Shown piece after piece: positions 9,147 to 17,055 of a stretch of DNA of 64,000 bases. Position numbers and translations under genes: made by a program. The stretch spans positions 1 through 64,000 of the forward strand of contig JBPOIJ010000010.1 in NCBI GenBank assembly GCA_052034585.1, written 5' to 3'. The notes beneath the pieces are model-generated. The model did no database searches. It worked only from the letters and a program-made list of their open reading frames with translations, and was not told where the DNA came from. How positions within the stretch are numbered: position 1 is the stretch's first letter; every line of letters starts with the position of its first letter. The stretch comes from Xiheimicrobium sp052034585. GTDB taxonomy: Bacteria > Myxococcota > Myxococcia > Myxococcales > Myxococcaceae.

Positions 9147-9569
9147 CTACTTGGTTGTGAACGCGCGGGCTACCGTCGCGTCGAGGGCGTCGGGATCGAG
9201 CACGGTGATGGGCAAGGCGCCCAAGCGAGCCAGCCCTTTGACCGCAGGTGAGGCCTTGGGTGCCGGCGGACCCACCTTCTCGATGCTCTCGATGCCGTCG
9301 ACGTCGCTGATGAGCAGGCCGAGCTCGCGCCGGCCGCGATCGAGGAGCACGACCCGCGCTTGACCGACGCCAGGCGCAGGAGGGACGTCGAGCAGCTCCC
9401 GGAGATCGATCACCGGCACCACGCGGCCGCGGAGGTTCATCACACCCTTCATGGCCTTCGGGCTGCGGGGCACTCTCGTCCAGCTCTCGGGCGCCACCAC
9501 CACCTCGCGGATCGCGGCGAGCGGCAGCGCGTAGCGATCCTTCTCGATGCGAAAGAGGACGTGCCGCAC
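9147..9569 (-). CDS. cheW: CheW-family coupling protein
   Basis: 140 residues forming one CheW/SH3-like domain, with MKGVMNLRGRVVPVIDLRELL, the classic CheW core. It links chemoreceptors to CheA. The start is a GTG 12 bp after the preceding lipoprotein gene ends, and cheY follows after 22 bp, so all five minus-strand genes could share a transcript. A little shorter than E. coli CheW (167 aa), but all core strands appear present. Confidence 0.88.
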   Translation of the reverse strand: MRHVLFRIEKDRYALPLAAIREVVVAPESWTRVPRSPKAMKGVMNLRGRVVPVIDLRELLDVPPAPGVGQARVVLLDRGRRELGLLISDVDGIESIEKVGPPAPKASPAVKGLARLGALPITVLDPDALDATVARAFTTK

Positions 9570-9581
9570 TCGTGCCGAAGC

Positions 9582-12500
9582 CTACTTCGACTTCGCCCCA
9601 GTGGGCTTCTTCGACGGCGCGCTCTTGCCCACCACCAGCTCGTCCTCGAGCAACCGCATCATCTCGTCCACCTTCGCGCGGTAGGCCGGGTACTCGGCGG
9701 GCGTCACCCGATCGCAGGTCACCTGGAAGACGGCGCGGCTCGTCACCGTGCGGCCGGTCTGGGTCACCGAGCGATCGAGCTTGATGCAGGTCTGCTCGAG
9801 AGTGCCCGACGCGGGCAGCTTCTTCACCTCGAGGCCTTCGGGGAGGGTGATCGACACCCGCGTCTCGTCGGTGAAGGGCGCGCCCAACACGAGCGCCTGG
9901 CGACGTGAGCTCAACGAGAACGAGCCGCGCGGGTTCCACGACGTCGGCACCTTCACCCGCAAGGTGTCGCCCTCGGCGCGCGCGAACGTCTTCGCCTCGA
10001 GCCGCGCCTCGAGCCCCGCCGGCTTGCGGAGATCCTTCACCTCCAGCGTCTTCACCTCGCTTGTCGTCGAGTTCGGCACGAGGCCCGAGGCGATGCGCTG
10101 CACGCCTTGCTGGAAGAGCTCGGTGTCGCGAGCGGTGACTCGAATGCTCGAGCCGCCGCGGCCCTTCGCCTCGAGCGTGAAGGTGCCCTTGGCGCTGCCG
10201 TCGGTCGCGAGCTCGAGCGCGAGCTGACTCGAGAGGCGGTGTTTGTCGGGGCCCTGGAAGGGAATCTCGCGGAAGGTGTGCTCACCGCTCACCGGGTCGA
10301 TCACGAGGCTCGTCGTGCCCACGTCGTCGTGGCGAACGACGTCGAGGTCGAGGAGATCGGCGGTGGGATCGAAGAAGCGGCCCTCGGCGACGCCGGCCTG
10401 CTTGGGCACGTAGACGATGGCGTGGTTGAACTGCTGCATCGGCACGTCCTTCGAGATCTGCCCGGAGTCGCGCGTGCGCACGTTGGCGAAGTGCACCTCG
10501 AGGCCGAGCTTGCGCGCCAAGGTGATGAAGAGCACCGCCTTGTCCTTGCAGTCGCCGTAGCGCCGCTCGAGCACCATCGGCGCGGCGTGCGGCTTCACGC
10601 CGGCGATGAAGGTCTCGTAGTCCTGCTGGTAGCGGATCTCTTCCATCACGAACTGGTGAATGCGCTCGAGCCGCTCGGTCGCATCGTCGGTGCCTTCTCC
10701 CAGCTTGCGGGCGAGCGCGTCGATCTCCGGGCTGTCGCGGAAGACGCCGTCGAGGAGCGACTTTTCCCACGACAGGTAGGTCTTCCAGTCGGGCACGGTG
10801 GAGAGGCGAATGTTGGCGGCGAGCTCGAGCATCGGCGGCATCGACGGCTCGCTGAGGAGCGGCGGGCTGTCGTCGACGAACCACTCGACCCTGAGCTGCT
10901 CTCCGCGACGCTCCTGCTTGCGCTCGAGCTGGCCGATTCGGTTCTCGTTGAGCGTGCTGCCGAGCGGCATCCACATCACGAAGCGGGCACGGCGGCGCTG
11001 CTCGGAGAGCCCCTGGAAGGACCAGGACTTCGTCAGGTAGCGCGAGAGGTAGCCGGTGGGCGGAACGTCGACGCGGTACTGGAGCACGAGGGTCGAGCCG
11101 GGCTGCATGCCGCGGAAGAAGATCTGCCGGCCGCGCTCACTCGAGGCTTCACTGCGCACGCCCTTGTCGTCGATGGAGTAGCTCTGGAGCACCCGCAGCC
11201 GTCCCGACGGCACGGTCTGCTTGATGATCCGATCGCGGCCCTGCGCATTGAAGGCGTGGGCGATGACGGTGACGACGTTCGAGGTGCTGCCGTCGGTGTT
11301 GAGGAGCGTCACCTCGTCGTCGAGCAGCCAGGCGACGTCGGCGCCGGGCAACTGCTTGAGCTGCCTTCGGGTGGAGACGATCTTCGCGATCTCCGCTTCG
11401 TCGGGCGCGTCGTCGAGCCACGGCCCGCGCGCTTCGGGAGCGAGGAAGTCGATGCGGTTGGCGAGCGCCTCGTTCTCCGGGTTGCGCTCGATCGCCCGCC
11501 GCCACGCGGCCACGGCTTCCTGCACCTGGCCCGCCTCGTAGAGGAGATCGCCGCGCTTCACCCACGGGTTCGACGCCTCCGGCGCGAGCGCCTGGGCCTT
11601 GTCGAGCGCCTCGAAGGCCCCTTCCGCGTTCTTCATTCGCCGGCGCACCTCGGCCAGCTGCAGCCACGCGCCGAAGTCGGTCGGCCAGGACTCGAGCCGC
11701 TCTTCGTACAGGCTCTCCGCGCGCGCGAAGTCGCCCGCCTCGAGGGCGAAGTCGACCAACCGGCGCTGGGTCTCGAGCTGGAGCGGCAGACGCGATCGGA
11801 TCTCCTCGAGCACCTCGATGGCGTCGTCGCGGCGGCCGTAGCGCTGCAACGCTCGGGAGAGATCGAGCATCGAGTCGGGCCCTTCGCCGAAGCGGGCGAG
11901 GCGCGCGCGCACCGCAGCCAGCTCGTCCTCCGTCCACCCCTCGCTCCGGTAGGCCTCGACGAGGAGATCGTGGGCATCGGAGAGATCGGGGCGGGCCTTC
12001 ACCAAGCCGATGACCGCCGTGCGCGCCTTCTGCTTGAGCCCTTGCTGCTGCCAAAAGCGCAGCTGGCGCAACCGAACGAAGGGCAGCTGATCACCCACGT
12101 CCTTGTCGAGCGCGCTCAGGGCGTCGGCGGCGCGGCCGCGCTCCTGGTTGAACCAGAGCGACTCCACCTGAAGCACCCGGCCGAAGACCGACGACGGGAA
12201 CGCGCGCGCATACGCCTCGCTCGCCTTCACGCTCGTGCTGCCACCCGCGAGGAGATGCGCCCAGAGCGCCTTGTGCGCGAAGGTGCGGGCTGCCAGCGGC
12301 GCCAGCGGGCGAACCTGGAAGTCCACCTGTCGATCGAGATCGGCCACCGCCATCGGCAGCGACGACGACGGCACCAGCCGCGCCGCGAGGAACCAATTAC
12401 CCTCGCGATGCGCGGACTTGATCAGCACGGTGTGCGCGCCCTTCGACAGCTTGAGCGGCACGATGACGTTGTCCCAGACGCTTCGATCGAGCAGTGACGC

Positions 12501-13313
12501 CGAGAAGAGGAGCGCCCCGTCGACCCACACCTTGAGCGGCCCAGTGGAGTAGAGCCGCAGCTGGTAGAAGCCGTCGGCGGTGGCCTCCACTCGGCCCTGC
12601 GCGAAGGCGACCGCGAACTTCGACGGCGTCATCAGCGAGCCGAGATCGAGCCGCCCGCGAGGATCGAGCGGAGCCGAGGGCCGCCACACCAGCTTCCCGA
12701 ACCGCCCCTCGTACGTCTCCTCGAGGCCGGGGCGTTCCTCGGGCGGAAGGACCTGATCGAAGCCCTTGCCTTGGTCGTTGTCCCAGGTGCCGACGATGGC
12801 GAGGGGGAAGCGCCCTGGCTGGCCGGCGAGCACCTCGTCGCGCTCGTTCAGCCGGCCATCGGCGCTCAAGAGGAAGGTGAGGTGATAGGCGGCGAGCGAG
12901 CGCACCTCGGGCCGCGGGTGCTGGGCGACGAGATCGCGCAGCAGCTCCCGCACCTCGGCCCGCTGATGAAAGGTGAGATCGTTCAGCATCAACCAGTGCA
13001 GCAGGAGCGGCGCCGAGGACGAGCTGGTGTCGAGGAGCGCGCGCTGGAGATGATCGATCTCCTCCGCGTCGTGGCCGTCGAGCTGGGCCAGCATCGCCGC
13101 GAGCTCGTGGTACCCCGCCGACTCGGGGCCCGCCTGCCGCGCCTCTTCGACCGCCTGCCGGAGAGCCTGCGGCGTCTCGGCCCGGTAGAACGACTCCATG
13201 GCTCGGTCGAGCGCGGGGGCGTTGCTGGGCGCCACCTCTCGGAGCGTTGGCGCGACCGACAGACAGCTGGAGAGGAGGAGGAGCTGCGCGAACGGAAGAG
13301 CGAGGCGTCGCAT
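9582..13313 (-). CDS. TPR/DUF3857/transglutaminase-like lipoprotein
   Basis: 1243 residues. The signal peptide ends in a lipobox (LLLLSSC), predicting a lipoprotein. A sugar-binding-like beta region (about 190-315) is followed by TPR-like helical repeats (about 340-640), a DUF3857 region (about 650-800), and a transglutaminase-like domain. The triad is visible: Cys near 922 in YGDCKDKA, His near 966 in FNHAIVYV, Asp near 981 in FFDPTAD. Such proteins are common and mostly uncharacterised in myxobacteria and Bacteroidetes. The C-terminus ends in a Lys-rich tail. cheW starts 12 bp downstream, a possible but unproven functional link. Confidence 0.85.
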   Translation of the reverse strand: MRRLALPFAQLLLLSSCLSVAPTLREVAPSNAPALDRAMESFYRAETPQALRQAVEEARQAGPESAGYHELAAMLAQLDGHDAEEIDHLQRALLDTSSSSAPLLLHWLMLNDLTFHQRAEVRELLRDLVAQHPRPEVRSLAAYHLTFLLSADGRLNERDEVLAGQPGRFPLAIVGTWDNDQGKGFDQVLPPEERPGLEETYEGRFGKLVWRPSAPLDPRGRLDLGSLMTPSKFAVAFAQGRVEATADGFYQLRLYSTGPLKVWVDGALLFSASLLDRSVWDNVIVPLKLSKGAHTVLIKSAHREGNWFLAARLVPSSSLPMAVADLDRQVDFQVRPLAPLAARTFAHKALWAHLLAGGSTSVKASEAYARAFPSSVFGRVLQVESLWFNQERGRAADALSALDKDVGDQLPFVRLRQLRFWQQQGLKQKARTAVIGLVKARPDLSDAHDLLVEAYRSEGWTEDELAAVRARLARFGEGPDSMLDLSRALQRYGRRDDAIEVLEEIRSRLPLQLETQRRLVDFALEAGDFARAESLYEERLESWPTDFGAWLQLAEVRRRMKNAEGAFEALDKAQALAPEASNPWVKRGDLLYEAGQVQEAVAAWRRAIERNPENEALANRIDFLAPEARGPWLDDAPDEAEIAKIVSTRRQLKQLPGADVAWLLDDEVTLLNTDGSTSNVVTVIAHAFNAQGRDRIIKQTVPSGRLRVLQSYSIDDKGVRSEASSERGRQIFFRGMQPGSTLVLQYRVDVPPTGYLSRYLTKSWSFQGLSEQRRRARFVMWMPLGSTLNENRIGQLERKQERRGEQLRVEWFVDDSPPLLSEPSMPPMLELAANIRLSTVPDWKTYLSWEKSLLDGVFRDSPEIDALARKLGEGTDDATERLERIHQFVMEEIRYQQDYETFIAGVKPHAAPMVLERRYGDCKDKAVLFITLARKLGLEVHFANVRTRDSGQISKDVPMQQFNHAIVYVPKQAGVAEGRFFDPTADLLDLDVVRHDDVGTTSLVIDPVSGEHTFREIPFQGPDKHRLSSQLALELATDGSAKGTFTLEAKGRGGSSIRVTARDTELFQQGVQRIASGLVPNSTTSEVKTLEVKDLRKPAGLEARLEAKTFARAEGDTLRVKVPTSWNPRGSFSLSSRRQALVLGAPFTDETRVSITLPEGLEVKKLPASGTLEQTCIKLDRSVTQTGRTVTSRAVFQVTCDRVTPAEYPAYRAKVDEMMRLLEDELVVGKSAPSKKPTGAKSK

Positions 13314-13365
13314 GAGCGCGTGCGTCTACCACGCGCGACCGCCAGTCACTGCGTCGATGCGACGA

Positions 13366-13479
13366 TCAACGACGACGGCGCTTCACCGGCACCGGCACCG
13401 GGGCGGGTGAGGGTCGGAAGAGGACCGCCAGCGAGACCGCCAGCACCAGCAGGGGAAGCATCGAGAGCACGTCCACCAT
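13366..13479 (-). CDS. Possible small membrane protein (37 aa)
   Basis: A short frame starting ATG-GTG-GAC encodes one hydrophobic helix (about residues 7-21), then a Pro/Val-rich stretch and a C-terminal run of four arginines, the usual shape of a small inner-membrane protein. It sits in the 325-bp interval 13314-13638, 52 bp upstream of the large TPR lipoprotein gene on the same strand. No clear ribosome site is seen. Nothing else in the interval looks coding. Confidence 0.3.
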   Translation of the reverse strand: MVDVLSMLPLLVLAVSLAVLFRPSPAPVPVPVKRRRR

Positions 13480-13638
13480 GTCGATGACTTAACCACGCCC
13501 GGGAAAGCTGGCGAAACGGGGGCTTTTCCACACACCCCTCGGAAGGACAGGCGCGCTGAAACCATCGGGCGACAGCCTCGAGGCTGGGTTCACCGTGGCG
13601 GCGGGTTTGGTGTATGCCCACCGAGGAGAGGGTTCCAC

Positions 13639-14466
13639 ATGCCACGAGTGCAGAGCTGGGGCAGCACCACGCCGCTTCGATCGACGACCGAGACCGGACC
13701 TGCGCGGTTCGAACCGGGCGCCAAGCTCAAGACGGGCGTCAAGGAAGCCTCGGACGTGGTGGGTCTGCCCAACGGGTCGTTCGTGGTGGTGGGCGACCGG
13801 AGCGATCGCATCACCGTCGTCGGCCCGAACGGCAAGGCGAGGCAGGTCGAACTCCCCGGCCTCGAGAACGGCAACAGCCAGCTCGAAGGGGTCGCCTACG
13901 ATCCCGAGCGGCATCACCTCTTCGTCTCGCGAGAAGAGTCGCGCGAGGTGCTCCGCTACGAGTGGAACCCTGACTCCGACAAGCCGCCGAAGCTCGAGAA
14001 GACCTTCGAGCTGCCGAAGGGGAAGCGGAGCAACAAGGGCTTCGAGGGCCTCGCCTACCTCTCGGGCGATCTCTCGCCGACCGGCAAGCCGCAGATGTTG
14101 GTGGCGCGTGAAGGAGCGCCTCGGCAGCTCTCGATGCTCGCCGACGGCGGCGGCGGCAAGCTGGCCGACGTGAAGCTCGAGAAGGAAGTCTACGCAGTGT
14201 GCCGCGACTTCTCGGCGGTCGCAGTCGACCCCAAGACGGGCAACGTCTTCCTCTCGAGCGACGAGTCGTCGACGGTGGCTCAAGTGCGGCTCGTGCGCGA
14301 CGGCGACGTGGTGCGCGGCAAGCTCGTGCAGTCGTTCCCCTTGAGAACCGGCAAGGACAAGGCGCTCGAGCGCGTCGAGGGCCTCACCTTCAACGGCAAG
14401 GGCGATCTCTTCGTCCTCACTGAGAATGATGGCGAGCTGCGTCAGCTGAACCGGCGCTCGCGCTGA
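13639..14466 (+). CDS. Beta-propeller protein, SdiA-regulated/esterase-like
   Basis: 275 residues with repeated blade-like strands (VGLPNGSFVVVGDRS, LEGVAYDPERHHLFVSRE, FEGLAYL, VAVDPKTGNVFLSSDES, VEGLTFNGKGDLFVLTEN). This pattern fits the SdiA-regulated/phytase-like propeller families. There is no signal peptide, so it is probably cytoplasmic. The substrate is unknown. It stands 43 bp ahead of the next plus-strand gene. Confidence 0.65.
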   Translation: MPRVQSWGSTTPLRSTTETGPARFEPGAKLKTGVKEASDVVGLPNGSFVVVGDRSDRITVVGPNGKARQVELPGLENGNSQLEGVAYDPERHHLFVSREESREVLRYEWNPDSDKPPKLEKTFELPKGKRSNKGFEGLAYLSGDLSPTGKPQMLVAREGAPRQLSMLADGGGGKLADVKLEKEVYAVCRDFSAVAVDPKTGNVFLSSDESSTVAQVRLVRDGDVVRGKLVQSFPLRTGKDKALERVEGLTFNGKGDLFVLTENDGELRQLNRRSR

Positions 14467-14509
14467 CCGGCTCGAACGCGACATTCGCGCGCCCGGGACT
14501 CACCAGGGC

Positions 14510-16219
14510 ATGCGCCTCCTTTCCCTCGTCGTGCTCTTCGTCTGGGTCGCTTCCTGCGCGACCAACCCCGCCAAACACCTCGAACCCAACGGCACCGACG
14601 TTCGGGTCAACACGGTCGATCCGGTCGGGCTGTACCGCGGTGAGGAGAAGCTCGACGAGCAGGACTTCTACGAGCTGAGCGGCGACACCGAGTCGTTCGA
14701 CGCCGTGAAAAGCTCACGCGGCGCGGGCGGCGCCATGCAGATCGGCGGCGCTTCGCTCGTCACGGTGGGCGTGGTGGCGATGGCCTTCGGCTTCCTGAAC
14801 GGGCTGCTCGCCGACGGCGGGATCCTCGGAGAGAAGGGCCTGTACGCGCCAGGCACCATCGACGGGCTCACCGGCTACCTCATCGCTGGCGCGGGTGGAC
14901 TCGCGGTCTTCGGCGGGGGCACCCTCTTCACGGTCGGTGGCAACAAGGTGAAGGGCGAGCCTCCAGTGTTCGACCTCCAGCACGCCCAGGCCGCGATCGA
15001 GAAGGGTCGCTACGGCGCGGGAGGGCTCAAGCCCGAGACGATCTCCTCCCTGCAGCTCACCACCTCGTCGGCGAAGGCCGCCTACTGCGCGCGCTCGGGG
15101 GCGTTGGTGAAGCCGCTCGCCGCGCTCGACACGAACGGCAAGGAGATCGCCATTCAGGAACACCTCGACTGGGTGACGGTCGACGCGACACCGGCCGACG
15201 CGGTCTCGGTGCGCGACATGTACACCGGCGTCAATGGCTTCGTGGCGGAGGACGACGAGAGCGTCGACGGCACCTACAACCGGGAGGCGGCCAAGAAGTC
15301 GGCCCCCAAGGAATACGTGGTGACCTCCCCGTTGACGCGCTCGCTCGCGAACTACCTCACCCCGGTGACGCTCGTCGCCACCGTGAAGGGCACCGGCGTC
15401 TCCACCACCCTCAAGCTCGAGCAGAGCCTCGAGTGCTCCGAGGAGGTCGACTTCTCGGGCGCGAACGGCTCGAGCGGCAGCTCTGGCGACTCCGGCGGCT
15501 CGGGGAGCTCGTCTCGCGGCGCAGGCTCGGGTGGGAGCGGCGGACCTGGCGGTGACGGCTCGTCGGGACCCGACGTCGACGTCGAGGCAGCCTGGGTGCG
15601 TGACTCGGCCGGGCGCCGGCTCGTCTTGGCGGCGTGGACCTCGGGGAGCTCGAGCAGCGCGACGCTCATCGCGCCGAAGGGCACCCTCACCATCGACGCG
15701 TCGGGTGGGCTTGGCGGGCGCGGTGGAAGCGGCGGGCGTGGTGGGCGCGGGGTGAGCGGAGACTCCAAGCGCTGTCCCTCCGACGGCGGCAACGGCGGCA
15801 GCGGCGGCAACGGTGGGCGCGGCGGCCAGGGCGGGCGGGTGCGGCTCGAGCTCGCCGACGAGTCACTCTCGGGCCTCGTCGGTGCGTCGGTGCGAGGTGG
15901 CGCGGGAGGCAGCGGCGGCAGCGCGGGTCGAGGCGGCTATGGAGGAACGTCGAGCAAGGGCTGCTCGAGCGCACGCAGCGGCGCCGATGGCTCGAGCGGC
16001 CAGAGTGGCCCGCGGGGATCCGACGGCTCGATGACGAAGAAGCTCGTCCCCGCCGCGCAGCTCGAGCAGGTGCAACGGGCGCTGAAGGAGCTCAAGGGCT
16101 TCAAGCTCGATGGTGCCGCCGATGCGCCGGTCGCGACCGAGACCGACGACGCCGAGGAGCCCGCCGCCAACGAGCCTGCGCCAGCGAAGCCGACCAAGGC
16201 GAAGAAGAAGAAGAAGTGA
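14510..16219 (+). CDS. Glycine-rich lipoprotein
   Basis: 569 residues with a lipobox (FVWVASC). Residues 1-310 hold a globular region with two hydrophobic segments (about 78-104 and 121-145). From about 315 to 520 the chain is low-complexity Gly/Ser/Arg (GGSGGRGGRG and similar), and it ends in an Ala/Glu/Pro-rich stretch with a Lys cluster. It resembles glycine-rich surface proteins and probably forms an extended surface structure. No enzymatic motif is seen. The stop directly abuts the stop of the convergent sigma-factor gene with no spacer. Confidence 0.7.
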   Translation: MRLLSLVVLFVWVASCATNPAKHLEPNGTDVRVNTVDPVGLYRGEEKLDEQDFYELSGDTESFDAVKSSRGAGGAMQIGGASLVTVGVVAMAFGFLNGLLADGGILGEKGLYAPGTIDGLTGYLIAGAGGLAVFGGGTLFTVGGNKVKGEPPVFDLQHAQAAIEKGRYGAGGLKPETISSLQLTTSSAKAAYCARSGALVKPLAALDTNGKEIAIQEHLDWVTVDATPADAVSVRDMYTGVNGFVAEDDESVDGTYNREAAKKSAPKEYVVTSPLTRSLANYLTPVTLVATVKGTGVSTTLKLEQSLECSEEVDFSGANGSSGSSGDSGGSGSSSRGAGSGGSGGPGGDGSSGPDVDVEAAWVRDSAGRRLVLAAWTSGSSSSATLIAPKGTLTIDASGGLGGRGGSGGRGGRGVSGDSKRCPSDGGNGGSGGNGGRGGQGGRVRLELADESLSGLVGASVRGGAGGSGGSAGRGGYGGTSSKGCSSARSGADGSSGQSGPRGSDGSMTKKLVPAAQLEQVQRALKELKGFKLDGAADAPVATETDDAEEPAANEPAPAKPTKAKKKKK

Positions 16220-16990
16220 TCAGCCGCGCTTGGTGTGACGCAACAGCGCGCTGAGGCTCTCCTGCAGGTTGTCGACGGTGACGACCTGCTCGACCGTCGA
16301 CGAGCCGAGCCCGAGGCGCTCCTTGAGCCGCGCCTTGACACCGTCCGACAGCGCCTCGCGCGCCGCTCCCACCCGACGCGCCGCAGTGGCCCGATGCACG
16401 TCGTAGAGCCTGGCGAGGGCGTCGATGGACAAGCCGTCGAGGAACGACTGGCGAAGGAGGTTCCGTTGTTCCACCGTGAGCGCCGCGAAGCTCTCCTTCA
16501 TCGCCGCAGTGAACTCCGCTCCGTAGGCGCCGCGCAGCGCGTTGAGGCTGGCCTCCGGAACGGGAATGTCGGCGGCGGCCTCTGGCGTCACGTCACGGCC
16601 CCGGCGCTTGTTCTTCCGCATCGCCTCGTTCACCACGATCGCGCGCAGCCAGCCCTCGAGCGGCGACTTGCCCGAGTAGCCCTGGAACGACGAACGATCG
16701 CGACCGAAGAGCTCCCCGCGCAGCCAGCTCACCACGTCGTCTCGAACCGTCGCCTGGTAGCCCAGCTTGGAGAGCGCCTTGTGCGCATGAGGAATGAACC
16801 GAGCCTCGAAGTGACGCGCGGCAGCTTCGTCTCCCACCGAGCAGGCCCACGCGAGCGCGAGGTCTTCGAGGTGCGTCGAGCCGCTCCGCGCCGCGAGGAA
16901 CGAAGACAGCGAGTCCTCGTCGACCTTCACCCCCAACGACTCCAACCACGTCTGTGCCTGGGCGACCCGTGACGTCACGACGCTCCTCAT
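16220..16990 (-). CDS. RNA polymerase sigma factor, sigma-70 family, myxobacterial gmx1 type
   Basis: 256 residues from the ATG at 16990; a TTG at 17029 would add 13 and is less likely. It has a sigma-2-like helical region including GYSGKSPLEGWLRAIVVNEA and a sigma-4 helix-turn-helix near residues 185-215 (LSIDALARLYDVHRATAARRV). This matches the ECF-like group expanded in Myxococcales and typically encoded next to Ser/Thr kinases. That arrangement occurs here: the kinase gene starts 65 bp away, divergently. It probably activates its own regulon and perhaps the shared promoter region. Confidence 0.85.
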   Translation of the reverse strand: MRSVVTSRVAQAQTWLESLGVKVDEDSLSSFLAARSGSTHLEDLALAWACSVGDEAAARHFEARFIPHAHKALSKLGYQATVRDDVVSWLRGELFGRDRSSFQGYSGKSPLEGWLRAIVVNEAMRKNKRRGRDVTPEAAADIPVPEASLNALRGAYGAEFTAAMKESFAALTVEQRNLLRQSFLDGLSIDALARLYDVHRATAARRVGAAREALSDGVKARLKERLGLGSSTVEQVVTVDNLQESLSALLRHTKRG

Positions 16991-17055
16991 CCGCGCTGGC
17001 GGCCACCCTTCGATGGCTGACGCCTCCAACGGGTTCCGACGGTAACATCGACTCG

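Noticed and set aside
10107..12497. A 796-codon open frame antisense to the TPR lipoprotein
   Set aside because: Shadow of a gene with clear transglutaminase and DUF3857 motifs.
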